Part shown: piece by piece, positions 8,886 to 17,023 of the stretch | Layout: the number at the start of each line of letters is the position of its first letter | Position numbering within the stretch: position 1 is the stretch's first letter | NCBI RefSeq assembly: GCF_004634245.1 | Contig: NZ_SJTF01000003.1 | Span: 310,001 to 374,000 of the forward strand | Direction of reading: 5' to 3' | Length of the DNA stretch: 64,000 nt | Source: Flavobacterium foetidum | GTDB lineage: Bacteria > Bacteroidota > Bacteroidia > Flavobacteriales > Flavobacteriaceae | Translations under genes and position numbers: made by a program | The notes under the pieces: model-generated | Told to the model about the DNA's origin: nothing | The model's database searches: none | The model's input: the letters and a program-made list of their open reading frames with translations, nothing else

Positions 8886-10554
8886 TTTTATTTCGGTTCA
8901 CTTTTTTGGCTAGGCTCATCGCATTGTATACATTTAGAACTTTACCTGATTTTGACAATTCTGAAAATGGCACTTTTTTGTCTTTTGTCCCAGGGACCAA
9001 TACTTCTAGATTATAAACTGTTCCTGAATCCAGAATAATTTGTTTCACTTGATGAACAGTAAGTTTAGGATAATAAGACCAGATTAATGCGGCAGTTCCC
9101 GAAACCATTGGAGCCGCTAATGAAGTCCCTGAATCAAATTTATAAGTATTACCGGATGCGGTGGTATAAATATCTTCTCCTGGAGCAAATAAATCGACAT
9201 TCTTTTTACCATAATTAGAAAAACGAGAAACAAATGTATTGTCAAGCCTATTTGATATTGAGCCAACGTTAATAAAATTATTGCAGATATCTTCAAATCC
9301 ATCAAAATTGTTATCACTCGGATAAACAGGATTTTCATCAACATTAAGAGATTCATTTCCAGCAGCGTGAACAATTAAAACATTGTTTTTTTCGGCATAG
9401 CGAAAAGCTTCAGAAACCCAATCCTGTTTTAACGAAAACTCCTTAATGAAAGACAAATTAATTACTTTTGCTCCATTGTCAACCGCATAGTAGACCGCCA
9501 TTGCGATATCTTTATCATGTTCATCTCCTGAATATGAAATCGTTAATGGCATAATTTTTACGTTATCTACAATTCCGTTAATTCCGACAGCATTATTTCT
9601 TTCGGCAACGATAATGCCCGATACTTTTGTATTATGATCCTGAAAAGACCTATGTCCTTTTTTAGAAATACTTATATACTTACTTCCATATCCTTTTTCG
9701 AGAACATTAGGATTATCTCCAATAAAACTTCTTTCATTAAAATCCAAATTCAAATTTTTGTTCACAATAGAGTCTGTCTGTATCTCAGTTTCGATAACAT
9801 CAGCTAGTGTCTTTTCATCTTGATCAAATCTAAACTTCATAAAACCAATCATCGCTCCTAGGTCTCGATCATCGTCTTCCCTTCGCTGACGAAAAGTCTT
9901 ATCATTAATTTTATGAATTTTATACAAACTGTCTAATTGTTCATATGTGTAATCTTCCTTAGGGAAATAACGTTTTAAGCTATCTTTGGCGATTGGAAAG
10001 ATTATCTTACTGTATTGCTGTGATTTTAGTTTGTTTTTATAATATTTTAATTGATTTTCGAGGCTTTTTTTTGCCCTCAAATATTCTTTATATGCACGCA
10101 TATTATCTTTAGAAATCTCAAAATCAGCTTTATTTTCAAACTTGCCTTGAAGTTCTCTTACCAATCTGACGTATTCAAAATTTCCCCAAACTACATAACT
10201 GTCGTTTTTTGCAGTAAAATTCCACCCTTGTATGTCATCTATATATCCATTTTGATCATCATCAAGATTGTTGTCAGGAATTTCCTTAGAGTTTAACCAA
10301 ATTTTATTTTTTAGATCTTCATGGTTTTTATCAATTTGAGTGTCTATTACTGCAACGATAATAGTCTTTTTTGCTTTGCTCCCGTTTTCACCGTACCATT
10401 TTTCTAATGAAATACCTGGTGTATTAGTAGAATTGTAGTCTTTTTGATACCAATTTTGTTCTAAATCTCCAGATTTTAAATTAACGGTTTCTCTTGATGA
10501 CTTACAGCTACACATAATAAGATAAGCAAAGCAAACAACATATATTTTTTTCAT
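8872..10554 (-). CDS. Subtilisin-family (S8) lipoprotein peptidase of the peptide operon
   Basis: This 560-aa protein starts with a signal ending in a lipobox (IMCSCKSS), so it is exported and lipid-anchored. The catalytic triad is visible: DTQIDKNHEDL (Asp), HNTKVSGI (His) and GTSLAAPMVSGTAALI (Ser), with oxyanion Asn in HAAGNESLN. A charged, helix-rich insertion of about 180 residues separates the Asp and His blocks. It lies 12 bases after the precursor gene, so it is probably the LanP-like protease that removes the leader after export. A general envelope protease is the alternative. Confidence 0.88.
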   Translation of the reverse strand: MKKIYVVCFAYLIMCSCKSSRETVNLKSGDLEQNWYQKDYNSTNTPGISLEKWYGENGSKAKKTIIVAVIDTQIDKNHEDLKNKIWLNSKEIPDNNLDDDQNGYIDDIQGWNFTAKNDSYVVWGNFEYVRLVRELQGKFENKADFEISKDNMRAYKEYLRAKKSLENQLKYYKNKLKSQQYSKIIFPIAKDSLKRYFPKEDYTYEQLDSLYKIHKINDKTFRQRREDDDRDLGAMIGFMKFRFDQDEKTLADVIETEIQTDSIVNKNLNLDFNERSFIGDNPNVLEKGYGSKYISISKKGHRSFQDHNTKVSGIIVAERNNAVGINGIVDNVKIMPLTISYSGDEHDKDIAMAVYYAVDNGAKVINLSFIKEFSLKQDWVSEAFRYAEKNNVLIVHAAGNESLNVDENPVYPSDNNFDGFEDICNNFINVGSISNRLDNTFVSRFSNYGKKNVDLFAPGEDIYTTASGNTYKFDSGTSLAAPMVSGTAALIWSYYPKLTVHQVKQIILDSGTVYNLEVLVPGTKDKKVPFSELSKSGKVLNVYNAMSLAKKVNRNKNDIQ

Positions 10555-10566
10555 TCTATTCTAATC

Positions 10567-10731
10567 TTAATGATCAACTCCTCCATTACAGTTTTTGCTA
10601 GTTGCCGTTCCTGTGTTTGGGTCATCTCCGCCCCCGCCCCCAACAATCAAATGCAGGCTTTTCAGTTTTGCAAAGCTCATTTTTTCCAAATCAAATTTTT
10701 TAGCCTCTTTTTTTTTCTTCTTACTTTTCAT
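10567..10731 (-). CDS. Lanthipeptide-type precursor peptide (54 aa)
   Basis: The leader (KKFDLEKMSFAKLKSLHLIV) has the alternating Leu/Lys pattern of Bacteroidota class I lanthipeptide precursors and ends in five Gly. The core DDPNTGTATSKNCNGGVDH has three Thr, one Ser and a single Cys, so at most one thioether ring is possible and the other residues may stay dehydrated. ATG 10731 was chosen over longer frames because AAAGGA lies just before it and a -7 box lies 25 bases upstream. It is the first gene of an operon with the protease and split dehydratase. Confidence 0.85.
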   Translation of the reverse strand: MKSKKKKKEAKKFDLEKMSFAKLKSLHLIVGGGGGDDPNTGTATSKNCNGGVDH

Positions 10732-10756
10732 ATTATCCTTTTTAAATGTTATGCCA

Positions 10757-10764
10757 CAAATATA
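10757..10764 (-). promoter_or_regulatory. -7 box of the precursor operon
   Basis: TATATTTG on the minus strand matches the Bacteroidota TAnnTTTG element, about 25 bases before the precursor ATG. No TTTG sits at the ideal upstream distance, so the promoter may need an activator. The AraC-type regulator encoded next door is the obvious candidate. Confidence 0.45.
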
Positions 10765-10864
10765 AATTTTGTTTGGCAAGATGATATTCAATAACAATTC
10801 TGTTTGTCGAAATTCCTGAATCCCGACATCAATAAAGCCGCAAAAAACCCTCATTACCAACACA

Positions 10865-12531
10865 TTAAACTTTACTGTTTTTCTCTAGCTGCTTAATATA
10901 ATAAGCTGGCTTAATGCCTGCTTTTTTGTAAAATGCAGTCGAAAACGATTCAGCATTATTAAAACCAAACTCGATAGATAACGCTTGAATAGTATATTTT
11001 CGTAGTTTATGATCTTCCTTTATGGATTTTACAGCATGTTCGATTCTTAAATCGTTGACATATTGCGTAAACGATTTTTCTTTGTAGGTATTTACGACTT
11101 TAGAGATGTATTTACTGTTAGTTTTAAAATTATCTGACACTGACTGGACCGTAATATTTGAAATCAGATAGCCTTTAGTTGTCTCAAAATGGCTCAACTT
11201 TTCTAAAATCTGTTTGACCAACTCTTCATTGATTCCAATGTTTTCTGTTTCAGGCTTTATGGTCTTGACTTCTTTCTTAATTTCTTTTTCACTATTAATC
11301 GGTTGTGACACTAATTTTTGAAATTGGGAGTATTGCCTCTTTTTTGTTCTATATTGATAATAACCAAAGCTTGTCGTAATCATAAGTAAGCAAAATAATA
11401 TTCCCATTTTCCAATAAGATATGGTTTTGTCATTTTTAAGGTCCTGTATCAGGTTTTCCTTTTCTAAAACTAAGTTAGGAGTATCATACTCGTTTTGCAG
11501 TTTTTTACTAAGCTCTTTATAATTCGACTGCAGCACACTGTCAATAGACATATATCGAGTAAGGTATCTGAGTTGCCTTTCTTTGTCGTTTTTCTTCTTA
11601 AAATAAGAAATCATAAGCAAATACCCGCTTGTAAACCCAGGAGTGATCTTTCCTCTTTTGCTGTAGATAGAATCTACTTTTATAAAATTTTCGACAGCCT
11701 TATCTTTTTTGCCTAATCCATAATATGCTTTCCCTAAATAATAATAGGAAGCCAGCATATTTTCTGAATTTTTATAGAAGACCACTTTCGGCAAAGCTTT
11801 ACTTATGCTGTCTATTGCCGCATTATACCTTTTCCTTTCTACCAAATTGGCCCCTTCATTTAATATAAAAAGCGCATTATATTCATAATCCTCGGTAAGT
11901 TTTGATTCCTCATAACCCAACTTATTGTAGTACGTTGCCGAATCCAACTGTTTTAGTGCTTTATATGCATCAGCTAGTCCAAACAAAACATCCTGATAGG
12001 CGTACGAGTACTTGGGATCTCTCACATCCTTTTCTTTGTAATAATCAAAGCATTCTCTATATAATTTGAGGGCCTCATTGATTTCTCCTAATTGTTCAGA
12101 TCTTAAAACCGCTATCGAATATTTTACTTTATAATAAAAGTCATTGTTATTCTTTTTAGCGGCATTTTCAGCCATCAGAAAGTTATCGGTAGCTTCTTTG
12201 TACTTAAACTGATACATTAGTTCGTAAGCCTTTCTCGAAAAAGCGTATGCCGGATACTTTGCATCGTTGAGACTTCTAGAATAATAAATCGTGCTATCCA
12301 GATAAATAATTGCTTTCTGTCCGCTGGACAGCAGCGCAAGCAAGTACCAGCCCCTCGCCTTTTCAAGAGAATTATTTTCTTTAGTGGCTTTCGCTAAATA
12401 AGCATCAGCATACAGCTGCTGTCTGCTTTGGCTCTTCTCGCTGCTTTTATAAAGCTCTTTCAACTTCTCATAAGAAAGATTGGTGAAATCTTGGTTTGAC
12501 CTCTGGGCGGCTACAAAAAAGGAAATAGCAT
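10865..12531 (-). pseudogene. TPR / AraC-type membrane regulator with shifted N-terminus
   Basis: An uninterrupted frame from TTG 12463 encodes 532 aa: TPR-like helices (about 1-320), a membrane segment near 350-370 (MGILFCLLMITTSFGYY) and a C-terminal AraC-type helix-turn-helix (ALSIEFGFNNAESFSTAF). In the same frame upstream, without a usable start codon, lies a signal-like stretch (FILNAISFFVAAQ). ATG 12531 or TTG 12549 would reach it only after a one-base shift at the A6 run 12515-12520 (T6 in the gene). So the gene is either frameshifted or carries a sequence error. It probably controls the peptide operon downstream. Confidence 0.75.
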
Positions 12532-12587
12532 TAAGAATAAATTCGTCAATATTCTAAATCGTGGCATATGGAACTTTTAATTTCTGA

Positions 12588-12595
12588 CAAAAGTA
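12588..12595 (-). promoter_or_regulatory. -7 box of the regulator gene
   Basis: TACTTTTG on the minus strand fits TAnnTTTG and lies about 40-60 bases before the candidate starts at 12549 and 12531. This supports a start upstream of 12463. Confidence 0.45.
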
Positions 12596-12821
12596 AATTT
12601 AAAACTAAAATTTAAGAGAAAAAATCTTAAAAAAAAGCCTTACAAACTAACCAAAAACTTATAATTCAGGAATGACGCTCCCTGAGCCCAGGAGGGACGT
12701 GCTCATGAAGAAATTCCCCTTATGCAACCTCAAATGATTTCTTCTTTTTATTTACCCGCAGCGGCAGTATTGAATCGGCTTACTCTCCAGTCGCTTCCAA
12801 TAAATATAAATATCTGACGGC

Positions 12822-13022
12822 TTACAATTTGAGCATAGAAGCGATTTGAGCGGTTAAGTTCGAATCCGCTTCTGAATCAGATGAACCTTTAAAAGCAGGT
12901 TCATCATCTTCAAATTCAAGATGAAAGAAGCATTTATTCGTCTCGAAAGAGTAGCTTTCCAAAATTCCAATAATTTCTCTATTCTTTTTAGTCAAAATAG
13001 AATTTTTAACATGTTGAGATTT
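12822..13022 (-). pseudogene. C-terminal fragment of an unknown gene, cut by IS copy 2
   Basis: A minus-strand frame of 66 codons enters from the IS end at 13022 and stops at TAA 12824. It reads like real protein (KKNREIIGILESYSFETN, then an acidic HLEFEDDEPAF, ending ASMLKL). The 5' part lies nowhere in the window. I do not recognise the family. A mobilisation or conjugation protein would fit an island but is only a guess. Confidence 0.5.
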
Positions 13023-13794
13023 GATTCTGTCGCATCTGGCATGTAAATTCGAAAGAAATCAGAAACCCGGAAATTATGCAGCCAATTTACAAAATGATTT
13101 GAACATGCTTATTCCTGGCTTAAGCATCTGATTTTTTCTCAACATATGTACAACTTCTATTCCACTTAATGTTCGTCTGGCCGATTCAAAACTTTTAAAA
13201 CCCAGACCGTTCTGTATCCGCCATTTTATAAAACGATGATCCTGCTCAACAATATTGTTCAGATACTTACACTGCCTAATCTTTATATTCGAAAATGATC
13301 GTTTGTTGTAAACCCTTATTGCGCTGGTGTTAGAGCCACTTTTGTCTATATTTATTACCGTTGGCCGGCAATTATTCTTTATCGCTTTTATTAAAAATGA
13401 CTGTGCGCTCATTCTCTGTCTTCTTCTGGTCAAAAGAAAATCCACCGTATTACCACATTTATCAACAGCCCGATATAAATAACACCAAATACCTTTAACT
13501 TTTATGTAGGTTTCATCCATTCTCCAGCTCACTCCCACTCTGTTCTTTCGCTTTTTCATCTGAGATTCAATCATTGGGCTAAATTTAAACACTCAACGTT
13601 GAATCGTAGCATGATCAACTTGTATTCCACGCATTTTCATTATTTCCTCAACATCCCTGTAACTCAATGTAAATCGCAATTTGAAATAGACTGCCTGCAA
13701 AATAATGGCTTTGGGATAACAATGACCTTTGGTATTCATTTAATATTGTTTGAAGCTCGAAAGATAATAAGTTTCAAATAGATGCGACAAAGCC
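13023..13794 (-). mobile_element. IS6-family insertion sequence, copy 2 (772 bp)
   Basis: I see no base difference from copy 1 (1417-2188), it has the same orientation, and it is shifted by exactly 11606 bases. Flanks TGAGATTT and GAAAATAG show no target duplication, and they do not match the outer flanks of copy 1 either. The two copies bracket 10.8 kb carrying both peptide-modification loci, like an IS26-style pseudo-compound transposon. Confidence 0.9.
13074..13739 (-). pseudogene. IS6-family DDE transposase with internal stop, copy 2
   Basis: Same frame, same DDE motifs and same TGA (13595-13593) as copy 1. The shared lesion shows that the two copies descend from one already mutated element, moved in trans by an intact relative, by restart translation, or by homologous duplication. 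Confidence 0.88.
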
Positions 13795-14003
13795 GAAAAT
13801 AGGAATTTATTAATTTCCACCACAAAACTCAATTAAATTTTCAAATCTAAATCAAATCTTAAAAACTCTTTCAGTTTTACTTCCCTTTACTGATTTTAAT
13901 AATGTAACTTTGTCTTTATATAATTAATGAATTATATCACAATTTAAACAAGATTAAGCTATCATAGAACTTTCATAATGCATAAAAACGCATAAAAAGT
14001 TCG

Positions 14004-14018
14004 TGGCAGAATCGTGGC
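14004..14018 (+). repeat. 15-bp direct repeat, right copy
   Basis: TGGCAGAATCGTGGC, identical to 254-268. A further TCGTGGC begins at 14001. It lies about 60 bases before the tRNA-end-like sequence at 14079-14094. Confidence 0.55.
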
Positions 14019-14078
14019 GCAACACCGAAAAAAATATAAGAAATGCAGTATATAAGAGGAATTAGCAAAAAGTTGCTA

Positions 14079-14094
14079 TCCCTCTTTCTCCGCT
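14079..14094 (+). other. tRNA 3'-end-like sequence, candidate right attachment site
   Basis: TCCCTCTTTCTCCGCT resembles the 3' end of a Bacteroidota tRNA-Ser. No tRNA body precedes it. It is followed about 55 bases later by a hairpin related to that at 172-206. I infer an attachment-site or tRNA remnant bounding the island. Confidence 0.35.
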
Positions 14095-14148
14095 GGAAGC
14101 TTAAAAAGAGACTTTTCAAAGTTTACAAAAAAGGCTAAAATTCACGGA

Positions 14149-14185
14149 AAACCCTGCATATCAAACGATTTGCAGGGTTTCTTCT
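14149..14185 (+). terminator. Hairpin terminator at the right island end
   Basis: The stem AAACCCTGCA / TGCAGGGTTT (14149-14158 and 14171-14180) is followed by T-rich sequence. Its core resembles that of the hairpin at 172-206. The surrounding 13795-14630 stretch holds no gene that I can support. TAACTTTG at 13904-13911 is an orphan -7-like box. Confidence 0.65.
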
Positions 14186-14350
14186 TTTAAATTCATTTTG
14201 AGTATTTTTAAAATGTAAAATTATCGAATTAATCGCAAAAGTTGGGGATTAGGCAAAAAGATTGAATAATTTGAAGAGAAAAAAAGGTTCAAAACTATTA
14301 CTCAGATAGTGAAACGATACCCCAGAAACTAAACTTTCAGTATATCAAAT

Positions 14351-14434
14351 ATAGCCAGCGGTTTCAACCGCTTGAATTCAACGTTACCACAACGATTATT
14401 CGTATTCGCCCGCGCAGTTAAAACCGCTGGCTAT
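14351..14434. repeat. REP-like palindromic element
   Basis: ATAGCCAGCGGTTT (14351-14364) and its exact reverse complement (14421-14434) form 14-bp arms around a 56-base centre. The left arm itself contains the smaller palindrome GCGGTTTCAACCGC. The form resembles REP/RAYT-type intergenic repeats. No transposase of that type is nearby. Confidence 0.65.
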
Positions 14435-14494
14435 CTTCAGTGGCTACGGACAACCTTTGGATGGATTACCCAATCACAACAAAAAGAGCAACTA

Positions 14495-14637
14495 AATAGT
14501 GCATTTTAACGCACTATTCAACAACAATAAAGCCACAGAATGAAAAAAGATGGCAAATAGTGCTTTATAATGCTCTTTTAAATGATATTTGAACAAAAAA
14601 CTATTATATTTACATAAAAAAGAGCTTTATAATGCAC
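14495..14637 (+). promoter_or_regulatory. hipB operators (three sites) and promoter
   Basis: Three sites share the pattern G[TA]GC-N8-GC[AT]C: 14499-14514 (GTGC..GCAC, inside a perfect 8-bp AATAGTGC/GCACTATT palindrome), 14560-14575 (GTGC..GCTC) and 14622-14637 (GAGC..GCAC). The last two have the same spacer TTTATAAT. The third covers the hipB start codon. TATATTTA at 14605-14612 between sites 2 and 3 may be the -7 box. The N8 spacing is that of the E. coli HipB operator, though the arms differ. Autorepression is likely. Confidence 0.7.
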
Positions 14638-14850
14638 TTTGAAGAGATTATTAAAATTATCAAAGATAGAAGAGACACCCTTCAGGTTACTCAAGAAACA
14701 CTGGCAGAATTGTCCGGGGTTGGTCTCCGCACGCTCAAGCAGTTTGAAAGTGGCAAAGGAAATCCGACTCTGCTTACCCTTTCTAAACTTGCTGACGTAC
14801 TTGGGCTTGAAATTACCCTTCAAGTAAAAAATATAAAACCATTTAAATGA
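14632..14850 (+). CDS. hipB: HipB-like antitoxin, XRE-type DNA-binding protein
   Basis: This 72-aa protein is almost entirely an XRE/Cro helix-turn-helix: TQETLAELSGVGLRTLKQFE with the following NPTLLTLSKLADVLGLEI. It should bind the palindromes at its own promoter and repress the operon while helping hold the kinase toxin inactive. The stop overlaps the next start (ATGA). It lacks the longer C-terminal tail of some HipB proteins. Confidence 0.88.
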   Translation: MHFEEIIKIIKDRRDTLQVTQETLAELSGVGLRTLKQFESGKGNPTLLTLSKLADVLGLEITLQVKNIKPFK

Positions 14851-15170
14851 GAAAAGCGGAAATTTTATACAAGGATTGTCCCGCCGGAATACTTACCCAG
14901 CATGATGACGGCAGTTTTACATTCCAATACCATAAGCATTGGATTGAAGACTTGAATGCACCTGCCATCAGCCTAACGCTTCCTAAATCTGACGCACCGT
15001 ATAAAGCCGATTTTCTTTTTCCTTTCTTCTACCATATGCTGCCAGAAGGGTCCAATAAACAAATTGTCTGCAGGTACAATAAAATTGACCGAGATGATTA
15101 CTTCGGCATTTTAATGACAACTGCAAAAAATGACAGCATTGGAGCTGTTAGAGTACTAAAAATAGAATAA
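14847..15170 (+). CDS. hipS: HipS-like protein (separate HipA N-terminal subdomain)
   Basis: This 107-aa protein corresponds to the N-subdomain 1 of HipA, with LTLPKSDAPYKADFLFPFF and MLPEGSNKQIVCR, normally fused to the kinase. In the E. coli O127 HipBST system this separate piece (HipS) is the antitoxin that blocks the kinase HipT. The gene order here (DNA-binding protein, small domain, kinase) is the same. It overlaps the preceding gene by 4 bases and ends 2 bases before the kinase. That it acts as antitoxin is inferred from the order and domain split. Confidence 0.82.
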   Translation: MRKAEILYKDCPAGILTQHDDGSFTFQYHKHWIEDLNAPAISLTLPKSDAPYKADFLFPFFYHMLPEGSNKQIVCRYNKIDRDDYFGILMTTAKNDSIGAVRVLKIE

Positions 15171-15172
15171 GG

Positions 15173-16156
15173 ATGAGCTTACCTGAAATACATTTTTGCC
15201 CAGGCACACTGGCACCAGAATTTGACACTTACAGCAGAACTGCTTTAAACAGAGTTTTCAACGGTAGAAAAGTATCTCATATTCTCCCATATTCATCTCC
15301 CGCCTCTAATGTAGAAATGGACAAACTCTTCGAAGAAAACCGCATGAATATTTCTATTTCAGGCGTACAGGAGAAATTTTCAGTACTGCTTGATAAAAAT
15401 AAATTAAGGCTAATCTCCGAGGGAGAAAAAGGAACCTACATTCTAAAACCCATTCCAAATGCAGGTAGGATTCCTCATGAGATGCCGGCCAATGAGCACG
15501 TCACCATGCAGATAGCAAGACAGGTATACGGAATTGAAACAGCCGAGAACGCACTTATTTTTTTTAGTGACGGAAGCCCCGCTTATATTACCAAACGCTT
15601 TGACGTACAGGAAGACGGATCCAAATTGGCTCAGGACGATTTTGCTTCACTTGCCCAAAGAACACCTCAGACACATGGAGAAAACTACAAATATCAGGGA
15701 AATTATCTTGAAATTTTTCAACTCATGCAACAGTATCTTCCCGTATATAGAATCGAGGCACCAAAACTTTTGAAGATACTTATGTTTAATTATCTGTTTT
15801 CTAACGGAGATGCACACTTTAAAAACTTCTCCCTGCTCGAAACCCCAATGGGAGACTTTCGTCTCAGCCCTGCATATGACCTCTTGAACAGCAGAATTCA
15901 TATTGAAGACAAACCTTTTGCCTTAGAAGAAGGACTGCTGCCGAGGAAGTGGTCACAAGGCAGTATCAAAAGCCAATTTTTTAAACTTTCGCAAGAAGCC
16001 CAGATAGAGGAAAAAACATTTAATGTTCTGTTTGATTCCATGGCTTCACAGTCAGAAAAAGTATATCGGCTTATTGAAGCGTCCTATCTTGAAAACAGAA
16101 CTAAAAGAAATTACCTACAGTCTTATCAAGGGCGTTTAAAGCAATTTTTAAAATAG
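15173..16156 (+). CDS. hipT: HipT-like serine/threonine kinase toxin
   Basis: This 327-aa protein is a HipA-family kinase without the N-terminal subdomain. The Gly-rich loop carries ISISGVQEKFSVL, with two Ser as in the autophosphorylated SxS motif of HipT. YILKP holds the ATP-binding Lys, SNGDAHFKNFSL is the catalytic loop (Asp, Asn) and SPAYDLLNS holds the metal-binding Asp. All key residues are present, so it should be active. HipA kinases phosphorylate glutamyl-tRNA synthetase and HipT tryptophanyl-tRNA synthetase; the target here is unknown. AAGG precedes its start closely. Confidence 0.88.
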   Translation: MSLPEIHFCPGTLAPEFDTYSRTALNRVFNGRKVSHILPYSSPASNVEMDKLFEENRMNISISGVQEKFSVLLDKNKLRLISEGEKGTYILKPIPNAGRIPHEMPANEHVTMQIARQVYGIETAENALIFFSDGSPAYITKRFDVQEDGSKLAQDDFASLAQRTPQTHGENYKYQGNYLEIFQLMQQYLPVYRIEAPKLLKILMFNYLFSNGDAHFKNFSLLETPMGDFRLSPAYDLLNSRIHIEDKPFALEEGLLPRKWSQGSIKSQFFKLSQEAQIEEKTFNVLFDSMASQSEKVYRLIEASYLENRTKRNYLQSYQGRLKQFLK

Positions 16157-16325
16157 AAAGTCAGTGTTAATTCTGACTTTTTACAAGGTTTTCAAGATTT
16201 TTCGACTTTTACAGAGGTTGCTAACCCTACGATTTATTAGAAGTAATGCAAAAAAGTCCTGTACCATAAATTTTTATTTAATAAATTTACTCCTATTAGA
16301 TTTCAAATTAGTAATTAAAAAACAA

Positions 16326-16769
16326 ATGAATTTATCCGAATATGTAAAAAATAGAAATGGAGTACCAATAGGGCATTCTAAGTCACTTCGGAATAATTTG
16401 TATAGATCGCTTGGAGCAAAAAACTTTTCTGCATTTTGGAATCACTGGAATCCTATTTTCGGATATTATCTCGGAACAAAAATTTTCAAACCTCTTAAAC
16501 GAATATTTCCAGTTGCAATTGCTTTAATTCTGACATTTGTTTTTTGCGGATTGGTTCACGATTTCGTAACAACATTATTGAGACGGAAATTGTCATTATT
16601 CTTTTCTGTTTGGTTTTTTATCATGGGTATTTCGGTCGCAATCACTAAATATATAGATTACGATTTCTCTCAAAAACGATGGATTTTTAGAGCAACGACA
16701 ACTTTGCTAATAATAGCGTTTTGCATTGCATTAACACTGTTTCTAAATAAGGTCTTAAATTTTTATTAA
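16326..16769 (+). CDS. Small membrane protein, acyltransferase (MBOAT)-like
   Basis: ATG 16326 is chosen over a longer frame from 16164 because the conserved-looking sequence starts here (MNLSEYVKNRNGVPIG). The 147-aa protein has three or four membrane segments. AFWNHWNPIFGYYLGTKIF and FCGLVHDFVTTLLRR look like the Trp-rich and conserved His parts of membrane-bound O-acyltransferases, but it is far shorter than that family. Similar short acyltransferase-like proteins occur as accessory genes. It is not clearly part of the toxin-antitoxin operon, and its substrate is unknown. Confidence 0.6.
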   Translation: MNLSEYVKNRNGVPIGHSKSLRNNLYRSLGAKNFSAFWNHWNPIFGYYLGTKIFKPLKRIFPVAIALILTFVFCGLVHDFVTTLLRRKLSLFFSVWFFIMGISVAITKYIDYDFSQKRWIFRATTTLLIIAFCIALTLFLNKVLNFY

Positions 16770-16953
16770 ACCATTTTGGTTGTTGCAAATGGAAAATTGG
16801 AGCCGAAAAAGCAATCTTATTGAAAACAGACTCTTAATCAACACTTTGAATTCTAACATTAGAGGCAAGTTATGAAACTCCTCTAAATCCAATACTAAGT
16901 TGTCAAAAAAGTCATTTGATCAATAACAACATAAGCACTTAAACTGATTACAC

Positions 16954-16989
16954 AAAAAAAGGCTGCTTCATATACTATGAAACAGCCTT
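16954..16989 (-). terminator. Terminator of the M57 metalloprotease gene
   Basis: A near-perfect 14-bp stem (GGCTGCTTCATA with TATGAAACAGCC and flanking pairs) is followed by seven T on the minus strand, 35 bases after the protease stop. Confidence 0.85.
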
Positions 16990-17023
16990 CTCCTATTTTG
17001 TAAAGACAACTTTAACTCAACTT

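Noticed and set aside
8309-9016. Plus-strand frames over the dehydratase and protease genes
   Set aside because: They are shadows of the strongly supported minus-strand genes and carry no domains.
12661-12720. Structured RNA or oriT around CTCCCTGAGCCCAGGAGG
   Set aside because: Only a short imperfect palindrome is visible, with no relaxase gene or riboswitch core to support it.
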